Source of the DNA: Phallusia mammillata
Taxonomy: Eukaryota; Chordata; Ascidiacea; Phlebobranchia; Ascidiidae
Length of the DNA: 64,000 nucleotides
Assembly (NCBI GenBank): GCA_003260075.1
Contig: QLIY01000300.1
Location: forward strand, 1 to 64,000
Reading direction: 5' to 3'
Positions within the stretch are counted from its first letter, which is position 1; each line of letters opens with the position of its first letter. This document shows, piece after piece, positions 49,929 to 61,100 of this stretch. The position numbers and the translations under genes were made by a program. Below the pieces are notes generated by a model. That model did no database searches, was not told the origin of the DNA, and saw only the letters and a program-made list of their open reading frames with translations.

Positions 49929-51495
49929 CGAAAAGCAATTTAGTTGGTTATAGAGTAGCGAGTCATCGATTAGACGCGATCTATTGATACTTTGATAGCG
50001 TGTGTCGCACAAGAAAAGAACAAATGAGCTAACAGGCCATAGTCGAATCACCTGCCTCGTAAGCTACCCACATCGAATCCGGAGTAGCCTACGGAACCGC
50101 CAGTTCGACTATTAGATGAACACACACACACATACATGTAAGAGAAATAGTATTTCCCTTTTTTAGTGGCTGTGCTTTGCCCTGAACCTGTGTAACTCAG
50201 CTGGTATCAAGCAATAGTTCGGTTGTAGTGGAAAGGTGCGGTGGCGACGCGACTTACTGAATACTTTTATTATACTTTCATATATAATTTGAATTACACC
50301 ACAGACGTGTACCTACTAACAACAATAATATTGACAATTGCCAAGCGATGACGTCACAGACAGCCTGCATTAGGGGTGTGACGTCACGGACTCGAAACGT
50401 CATCGCAGTGACGTCACAATGCACTGGAAAGCGAACGAAACAGCACAATTACGCAAAAAATACACAAATAAATATGAAAGAAAAACGTTTAGAACGGATT
50501 TTTTTACATTTTAACAATCCATCTTTTTGCATGTTCGTCAGTATTTGCTACCAAAAGCTTTTGTGTTCTCTACCTTGTCTCGTCTTGCAGCTGAATAAGA
50601 GCATTTTGCGCAAAACAGACGGATAAAATACAAGATGCTTTGGCAAAAAGTATATCAAGAGGAGTTATTTGATTGACTGCATTCATGTCAAGATTGCACA
50701 ACACGTTCCTTCCAAACATATTTTCATCAATACAACAACATTTTGTGGCTAAACAAAGAGTTTGAAACCTGCAAAATAAAAAGCACCGGTCCCTTTGATG
50801 GGGACCCAACATTCCATACGGTTTTCACAATTGATTTGAGTCATTTTTCATCGCCTAAATCCAATACTCCAAAATCATCTAAATTGCATAGGAAAACCGA
50901 AAACGATTTTTTTTCTTGGAAACCTCACAGAAATTCCATGTATCGTTGTGATCCCCCCCCCCCGGTCCCTTTGATGGGGACCCAACATTCCATAAGGTTT
51001 TCAATTGATTTGAGTCATTTTTCATCGCCTAAAATCCAATACTCCAAAATCATCTAACGTTGCATAGGAAAACCGAAAACGATTTTTTTTCTTGGAAAGC
51101 TCACAGAAATTCCATGTATCGTTGTGAATATTTTACACAATTCAGTAGCAGCTTTCAAAATATCCTCCAAATTCCCGACAAAAAATCGGGAAAATCTGTT
51201 AAATTTTTCAGCAAAAATCTGCTAAAAATTAGGTATTGGATTGGTCACTGCCAATAGGGTTAGAACAACCCCCATTGACCAAGATTTTTAACAAATAAAA
51301 AGTTATTTATCTAACGTTTTATAAACGACATTGAATTCTACCTAAACACCAATGGCTTATTTTGCATCAGTAACAATATTTTTTTCTAGAAATTTCTGTG
51401 CAGAGATCGAGCTATAGGAAGCAAGCCATATTATTTCGGCATGATGCGTCATCAATAAGGTTGCATTCTGGTGCAGATGAATTGGACATTGACGT
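49929..51495. other. Convergent intergenic region between IFT88 and ARFGEF
   Basis: No gene. TGACGTCA-type sites recur at 50350-50420. A 164-base direct duplication lies around C run 50953-50963 (50789-50952 and 50964-51127). Confidence 0.55.
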
Positions 51496-51672
51496 CTACG
51501 ATGCAGTGTTACATCGAACAAAGTATTTTCGAAGTAGAAAGCGAACTTCTGGTTTTACATCGAACAGCAGAAGGTCACACAGGGGCTGGTGAAGATCATT
51601 GGAAAGAAGGATAAACTGTAACAACAAATAGATTTGTTTATTTCATTTTTGTCCTCGGTGGGCGGGAAACGC

Positions 51673-51733
<61 letters not shown>

Positions 51734-52097
51734 TGATGATCACAATGAGTCCGCCGTCGAACTGCCAGGGTTGCGCTAACCACTTTTGTTAAAAAAATTT
51801 GTTATTACTTCCACTTAAATACATTCGCAATTTAAGACTTCGAAATATCGCCTCGTGGATATTTGTTTTCAAACATATTTGCTCGCTTAACTGAACAAAA
51901 AGTGTGTTGAACAATAAACCATCCACATTTTACCAAAAGCCCAGACTGGCGACAACCAGGCTGGTGCAGATCACCTTGCTCGTTATTTCAACAGAAATTA
52001 CCTTTTCTTTGGGAAGCCGCAGAAGTCTTGTCAGCAAGAGCAATAGAATATTTGTCCAAGCATCTCGATGGGATTCAGTTGAGATTGTGGAAAAGTA

Positions 52098-52162
<65 letters not shown>

Positions 52163-55100
52163 ATTTTAAAATAAAGAAGTTAAAAGTTAAAAATATACTT
52201 GATTCGATTTGATAAGATGTGGACGTATTTTTTGTGGAAATCAAAGGATTGAGTGTATAACTCAAACTGTCTAGTTAAATGAAGCACTTAACACAAGGAA
52301 AAGGAAACTTAAGTCCAAGTTATGGGGCAGACTCTAAGTGGAAAAATCGAGACTTAAGTATGGTTTGAGGAGAAAACTCAAGTCCAAGGCAGAAGAGAGA
52401 TTTAAGTCCAAATTGAGGAGAGACTGAAAGGCGAAAAAGCGACACTTGAGTTCAAGTACACTATTTTCTTAAAAAATATTACACACCTCAGTAATATCGT
52501 TGTTGTTTTTTCAGGACAATCGACATTCTCATTTATTCTGAAGAGAATTCGCAGAGCGCATAACAAACTTGACGTTTCCTGACGAATCAGATTCGGTTTC
52601 GATTTGCCTTTGAAACCTAAACATAAAAAATCTGCTGTTAAACACAATTTTAAACCCAAAATGTTGCTAAATGTTGGAAATGTTATAGGCTTTGTCCAAT
52701 TTAACGATTTACCACATGTAACTCCAGTTAAAGTAGTTGCTTTCTATATGTTGGGTTTGGCTAATTTATGCATTTTTCCCTTATGTGCCGTATACAGGCA
52801 AAGCCGGTTAATCGAATAATCCATTTAATTGCATATGGATCCAAGTCATTCGTAAATCCCAGTAAGGAAAAGCGACCAGTTAACCGCATAGTCCAGTTAA
52901 ATGCCCCAAAAGCAAATTATATACGCAATTATCCGGATTAGTCTGTATTAGCAAATTTATGGACTAAGATAGGAAAACAATATGTGTTCCCTTCAGGAAA
53001 CAGAACTCATTGTCAAAACGTTTAAACTCAATTTAAGCTCAATAAGCAGAATAACTTTAATAAACTCACCAGCTTTCCATAAAATCGTTCTCTGCTCGTT
53101 GTCACAGTTGAATCGTTTCGCCATGTCATGTGACTCGTGAAGGCAGCGAACCATGACGAGCAGTTGATCTTCGGTCAGGTGCGTGAACATCTCGTCTTCG
53201 TTACGATATTCCGCAGGAATTTCACAGCTAGGGCTCTGTAAAAACAGTCGAACAAAATCTACAAAGTGACATCTATCAAAAATTTCTTTTTTTGGAGTTG
53301 GTGGATTTGGTAATGTTAACAGCCACACAAAACAAAATTTTATCTTCCACCTTTTTCGCAAAATCTTAAAAATACTAAACAAGAAATAATAAGTAACTCG
53401 ATCAAAAACCGGAAAACACTTGTGTTTCGTGAATACATTCTACTGCAGGTGTTTCAACAATCGCTGCTGTCATCACGACTTTGCACTTTTTTGACAAAAG
53501 AATTGTTCAGTCAAATTGAGTACTTGCAGTTTAAGAACATTTCGAGAAAATGTGTAACTTATTTGAGACAAGTTTTTTTCCGACCTTTGCAATCTCAAGA
53601 TTTTTTTCATCGTCTGCTCTGGTCGTAGTGGGGTAAAATAAGATGCGATCGATGCATTCAATCATTTCGGCAGTCAGTACACAGAACAACTGCAAGCGCT
53701 GTAATTCATCTGGTGCTGTAAAAAGCCAATTATAGTTTGCTACATACCATCAAAGCATTGTTTCTCGCTTTAAATTGCCCGTTTGAACTAAAAAAAATAG
53801 TTTATTTAATACCAAGAATATTTTGGCCAATTCGTTCTGAAAATATTTCTGGCCACAAAATTAAAGTTATTTTTTGCAATATTATATTTGTTAAAATCAC
53901 ATTAAAGGCATTAATCTATTTATGTTACTAAAGTGTTTATAAACGGGTGTGACTGATGTATAGCCTCACATCACTGATGATGGCATGAGCATTTGCCGAC
54001 ACGTATGAACAATAAAGCATTTTGCTTTTAACGAATATTTGGAGCTGTTATGTTTCTCATTAGACATTAAAAACAATCTTTCATAACAATAAAATTCAAT
54101 CTTGTCATTTTAACCTTTTGACGAAATAACAGCCAAGTTACCGTTTTGATTCGGTTTCCACAGCAACAGTTGCTGTGGCGACACTTGTCGAAACACTTTG
54201 AGCATTGTGTCACATGACAATTTCCAGGTTGGTTCGTCAAATTTTTTGCCGTTTGAGAGAATCAGATTTTCAAAACAGTTTACTCCAGACCTTGCAAGTT
54301 GTTCATTTTCTGACAAAAACATATATATATTTTTTTCAATACTTTCTTTGTATTACTACTAAAAACGTTGTGTAACTAAACTTTAAAATATATTTTACAA
54401 ACGTTGTTTTGCTAAACATTTTCTGACGTGCAGAATTTATTAGTTTAAATATGACAGCAATATTGCTTAAAAGCTTGGTAAGGCTTGTTTAACATTATTT
54501 TGTTTATCATCTACTACTTACACTTTTTCAAAAATCCAATAATTTAAAACTAATACTTTTTTCAAAATCCAATTAATTTAAACCATGAACTGTAAATAGA
54601 ACACTTTTGCAACAAATTTTATGTGACATATTTTGGACGTACAACATTATCGGCCGAAGTTGAAATTAATAACCGATCATTTTTATCCAGATCTAGGTAT
54701 CCAAACCTACCGTTTATATCAGGATAGAAAACCAATAATATTTTTGTTCAACATTTCATCCCATGTTTTTGTCAAATTTAATAATACATGTGCATAATTT
54801 CATATCAATTTAGGTTTTGGCGGTGAAATGTCAGTCAAATACTTAGACTTGTTTTTTTAATGCTTACCTTTTTCAACACACCATATAAGTTGGTTATAAA
54901 CATCACTCAGCAACGATTCGTACAAAATGTCGTAGTACTGCGTGAATACGTCACAAATCGCAAACAATGCGTGGTTACAAGTGGTCGCAAACCAATCGGA
55001 TTTCTCCACTTGCTGTTCAGGCATTTTCATTTGGTCAAATATTCTGCAACAAACCCCCCCCCCACCCCAAAAGTACAAGCCTGTAACGAACAGTATGAAA

Positions 55101-58100
55101 CTCCTGGATGATGTACTTTAGTAAGTATACCGGCTTTTAACATTTTACGGTTTTGGGTGCCTGCGGGTAAACCACTGGGAATCTACTAAACTAACTAACT
55201 AACATGTGAGTAAATTTGAATAAGTTTGAAGCACGCTTTCTTGACCAAACGCTTACAAACCAGCGTCAGACAGAAAAAAAGGGACAAAAAAAGGGACCCA
55301 TAATTACGACACAAATTAAGCCGATTGTAAAGTCTGCTTTATGCATATTAAAGCTTAAAGCCGGCCCAAAAAGCCCGGCCCGACTAACAACTCTTGAAAC
55401 TTTGCAAGAAAGTATTTGGTTGCTTTTAAACTGGTTCAGTGGACATTCAACTGACCTGAAAATAATTTGACCCCCCCCCCTTAGCGCGAACTTTTAAAAT
55501 AAAACCTCAAGATATGTCCGCAAGCCTAAAAATCGGGCCAAACCCCCAAAGTACAAGTCTATAAGCAACAAAGTATGAAAATCCTGGATGATGTATTTTA
55601 GTTAGTATACCGGTTTTTAACATTTTACGGTTTTGGGGGACTGTGGGTAAACCACTAGGAATCTACTTAGGAAAACTAACTAATTTAATGTGTGTAAATT
55701 TGAATAAGTTTGAAGCACGCTTTCTTGACCAAACGCTTGTAACAAACCAGACAAAAAAAACGGACAAGAACAAGGGACCCATATTGTGAGAATGGCAAGA
55801 AAGTAAGTGCTTGCTTTTAGACTGGTTCAGTGCAGATTCAACTGACCTGAAAATAATTTGGAAGAGGTCGTTCCACCAGTTGATGAGGAAAGTCGACCCG
55901 TGTGTTTTCATTATCTCAAACATCACAGTTAGACCTCTGCAAAAATAAGCCATTGCAAATAAGCAATTCTTTTCCAATAAAGATCAATGTTTTATTCAAG
56001 AGATACGTAAAGAGTTTTGCACAAAAAATTTTGTTATTAAACAAGTTTTGAAAAGCAGAAATTAATTTTTTTGTGTTTTATGCTTAAAAGTAGCAGTAAT
56101 CGTGCATACCACTTTAAAAAGCTTTCGATATAAAGTAAGTATATTAGGACTTATCCCCCCCCCCCCCGTGTGTTTTCATTATCTCAAACATCACAGTTAG
56201 ACCTCTGCAAAAGTAAGCCATTGCAAATAAGCAATTCTTCTCCAATAAAGATCAATGTTTTATTCAAGAAATACGTTAAGAGTTTTGCACAAAAAACTTT
56301 GTTATTAAACAAGTTTTGAAAAGCAGAAATTATTTTTTTTGTGTTTTATGCTTAAGAGTAGCAGTAATCGTGCATACCACTTGAAAAAGCTTTCGATATA
56401 TAGTAAGTATATTAGGACCTTAAAATGCCAGTTACCTAGTTCGCACGTCAAGTTTACATCGACTTATGATGCACGAAAGCTCGAACAAGATAGGGAACCA
56501 CCCACGAACCCAAACTTTTTCACCAGGTTTTGCACTCGACTGTTCATCACCAATCATGTCCTCAAACAACTGAAGAATGCAAGAATAAAGTGTTGTTGGC
56601 AGGCATATTTTTTTAACTTTAAAATCACTAAAATATTTTTACCTCCTTCTTACGATAATATTCACTTTTTTAATCACCCCTATTTAAATGTTTGATTAAA
56701 GTTCTCGCATTTTTCATGATTGTCAGATATTATTGTAAATTCATTTAAATACAGCGTGTCAGTGCTAATAGTTAACGCTATCTATGTAAAAAAAACCCCC
56801 CCCCCCCTCCTTCTTACGATAATATTCACTTTTTTAATCACCCCTATTTAAATTTTTGATTAAAGTTCTCGCATTTTTCATGATTGTCAAATATTATTGT
56901 AAATCCATTTAAATACAGCGTGTTAGTGCTAATAGTCAAACGATATCCATGTAAAAAAAACTTGCCCCTATCCCCCCCCCCGAGACTCGTAGTTACCTCA
57001 GGTTTTAATGCCACGTAATCAGCGCATTGACGAATCAAGCGAATAGCCTCCATGCTTGTGTCGGGAAAAGCACAACACGAAAACTCACGCAGAGCGGAAA
57101 CAGCGTCTTGGAAACAATGGATGATGGAACCAAAGAAAAACTGGAATGTTTCGTCTGTGAAAAAACATAACACATTTAGATCCAACTCAAGTAATATAAC
57201 TTTTTCAAACACCCATAAAGTGTGTACACTTGGTGGTAAAACACAGAAACCAAGCTGGGTTTTGAACCAATAACCTAATGACTCCATATTTTTGTAGGTT
57301 TTTGAAGAGGCCTAAACTAGAAATATATTAGTAAACCAGGCCTATCAAAGGCGTACTATGATGTACGTGAAAGTGTGGCGTGATCGCTGGTCTGCATGAA
57401 GAGCTAATCCTAGAGTTTATGTTCATCTTTAGTAAACCAGAGATAGGCCTATATACACAGCATCGATTATGGCCGTTTTGGGAGCGTTTTTTTGCAGAGC
57501 ACTTACTGATGATGTTCGAAGTGGTTTGGAATGCAAGTTCCACAATGCTTTCATCTGGGTGGGAGGCAGCTATCGTGAATACGGTGAAAATATTTTTCCA
57601 ACCTGACTTGATATTCGGTGCCTGCAAAAAATGGTATGTTGTCTTTGAACTATCTTTGATTAAATTTTGTGGGTCGCTCCAAAAAATATTTGCGCAGTCA
57701 TGATATATCAATAGGGAAGGAGTGGACCAAGACATAAACTGCTTTGTATTCTTGGTAAGTGTTTATGCTGTGGAATCCCGATCCATTTTCTAACGACAAA
57801 ACTGGTAAAACTCTGTTTAAAAGAACACGGCAGATCGATTTAACGTCATACAGTGGCTCTTACCGTTCAAACGCATTAAAACAACAATCATTTTTTGTTC
57901 TTGGATACCCTTTCGAGCACTGGTTATATATCTTAGCAGGGCATGAATATGCAAATTTAATGCTCGGGTCAGTTTGTGCAGCTGCTTGACCAAGCTTTGA
58001 AAACAGCGATACTAGGTACCGAGTACTCAGGTTCTGGCTCGGCTCGACCCATCCCTACCGATTAGTCCACCCAGAATAGACACACAATTTTAAGACACAA

Positions 58101-61100
58101 AACAGCACAGTTTTCCCACCTGTGATGATACCATCTGAGCGATGCAGCGCACAACCATATCTTGTATCATGAGCGAATGGTTGTGCTTCATAATGTGCTC
58201 GAACGGACGGAGGCCCCCCCCCCTTAAGACACAAAACAGCACAGTTTTCCCACCTGTGATGATACCATCTGCGCGATGCAGCGTACGACCATGTCTTGTA
58301 TCATGAGCGAATGGTTGTGTTTCATGATGTGCTCGAACGGACGGAGAAAGTCCTTTTGGAAGCTGAAGCCGGGAAGTTCTCCCTTCTCGAGAAACTTCAT
58401 GGACAACTGACGGAGGCTGTCGACAGCGAAGAAGGCTACACCTTCGTCATCGCTACACCCGACAGCGTTGAAATGGTCACCTGAGGGAGCAAAAGAGTAG
58501 TTTGTTTGTTTACCGTTGAGTTCAAACTATCAATTTTTTGTTTAAATTTTGTAAATTTTTTGAAAGGTGAAACTGTCGAAAAGTAAGAAATTGCTTTGTA
58601 AATATGTTGGCATGTTTTTACATTGTCAAAAAATCTTAACTTATGTTGTTGTTTTTTCAGTTTCTACAGTTTTTATGGTGTGATTGTTTTCCATTTTAAT
58701 TAATAAGCTAGTAACTTAGTTCAAAACAAACCGAAATGGTGGCATATTGTATCAAAATGTAAAGGTCGTAACATTGGCATAGTTTAGCCACTTTTACATG
58801 GTTAAAAAACCACACAATGAATGTCCTTAACATTTGACAAAAACCTTTTTTTAATCTCCCAGTGGAAATTTGGAAACGCTTTTGTGCAATTGTAAAAAAT
58901 AAACATTACATTAGCGTTTGGTGATGTGGTGGTCCCCCCCCCCAGGTCGTAACATTGGCATAGTTTAGCCACTTTTACATGGTTAAAAAACAACACAATG
59001 AATGTCCTTAACATTTGACAAAAACTTTTTTTTTACGTCCCAGTGGAAATTTGGCAACGCTTTTGTGCAATTGTAAAGAATAAACACCACATTTAGCGTT
59101 TGGTGATGTGGTGGTTACAAATATGTTGCTTTTTCCAACCATACAAAATTTTCCAAAAGGATTAGATTACAAAATAATGTAATACTGACCTAGAATGGCC
59201 CAAATTCTGGACCACTGGATTCTAATTCTTCCCATGTTGTAATAAGAAATCTCTACAATCTTCTGCAGTGAGAATTCCCCCCCCCCAAAAAAAAATTGGG
59301 GTTTAAAACTAACAGTGACAATGTGAAACTAGAAGGGGGTCTTTCCTCTTTGCTGTCATTAAACGAAAACTATTATTGCAACGGACGTATATTTATGACA
59401 CACAAGGGATTGTCTTGTATCGATCATGAAAGTAAGAAAAATCATTAAGTATTTATATTTTTCAGCATGGGAGTGTTAACATGGAATTTAGGGACTGTTT
59501 GTCTATCCATAAGTAAGAAGTGGTCAATACTCAACTGCAGATGGTAGTTTATGTAATTCAAGACTGTTTTTTCACCAAATTTTGTTTTGTTCGTGAACAT
59601 AAAGTTGTACGCGAGGTGATTTTTTATTGCACGCCAGCCCCCCCCCCTATCCATAAGTAAGAAGTGGTCAATACTCAACTGCAGATGGTAGTTTACGTAA
59701 TTCAAGACTGTTTTTTCACCAAATTTTGTTTTGTTCGTGAACATCTTACCCATGAAGTTGGTACGCGAGGTCCTTTTTTATTGCACGCCAAACGATTTGC
59801 AATATGTTATTCAAGTACTGTTTGATAGTACAACAAATTCTACGTTGCCAGTTTTCAGTTTGTTATGCAGTTAAAGAGTCTCAAAAATCAAACCAGTGTA
59901 CTTTTTGATTTCTATTAAATTCAGAAGGTCAAACCACAATTACACAAAAAAAAACTGATACGCGAACCCATTATTAAGTAAATTGGCACGAGGGGCTCAT
60001 AACGTTGCCTGCCATATACAGTACACAGTACTTTGTCGCATGGTCTTACCAATAGCGTCTCCATCCAATCTTGTGGAGCCCGTAAATATCCTATCAACGG
60101 CAACCACGATGCTCTGTGAACTCGTTTCTCCCATGGACTCTTGTATCGTCGCCAATTTCTTTTGCTCCATTCCAAACGTTTTGGTCAGAACTGAAAATGT
60201 TGTCGTTAAATGCACAACTTTAAAGGGTGGAAAATGGGGGACCAAATGTTATATTGGTGTTACGAGTAAAAAACGTCATTAAAACGCCTGTTCTTAACCT
60301 AATGATTGGATATTGTACAGCAGCGGTTTCCAACGTTTTGTGGATTTTTACTCTACTTGAGTAACGCCAATTGTCCCCTGCTCATCAAAACAGTCAAGGA
60401 GTGAATACAGGATGTATTTTACAATTATATTTTTTTGAAAGATTTTGCAATTTTTTCCCCCCCCCCTTACTCTACTTGAGTAACGCCAATTGTCCCCTGC
60501 TCATCAAAACAGTCCAGGAGTGAATACAGGATGTATTTTACAATTATATTTTTTTGAAAGATGTTACAATTTTTCGTGCAAAACTATACAAACTAACCAT
60601 AATACCCACATTGGCCGCAACAGTGCTTGAACAACCCAAGGTGGCTATAATGGATAATGGACAAGAGGCTTCACTGTTTTTTGTTGTTTTGGTTTTAGTA
60701 AGCCAACACTCATGGTGGGACATTGGCCCCGGTTGAGAACCGCGCAACAATAGGTTAAGTGTGTGTAAAGCAGAGTTGTATGCAGACCTTAAATTACGAC
60801 TCGAACTGAAAAGATCAAGCCCGAACATGCTTTTTTAGGTTGGTGAAATTATGGGACAAATAATGGCGAGTGAAGATTTATGCCCGAATCAAGCCTGTCT
60901 GATTCAAGTTCAAGCCAGAAACCAAACATGCCTGAAAATCCCTAGCTCAGAACTCTGTTTTAAAGTCTCCTGGTTGGTTTTTTAGCAAATCTCGGTTTGT
61001 CCTGACTTGTTTGGACCAAACAAATTGTACAAGTTAGGCCAAGATCCGGATTAACCGATGGGTATATGTACCTCCCCCCCCCCCTGAGAAATACACTTTA

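Noticed and set aside
51398-51592. Plus-strand frame of 64 codons
   Set aside because: It is the antisense shadow of the last ARFGEF exon and its 3' flank.
51930-52265. Poly-glycine stretch in a minus-strand frame
   Set aside because: The glycine codons are the 64-base C placeholder; only the [11 protein letters not shown] part is ARFGEF coding sequence.
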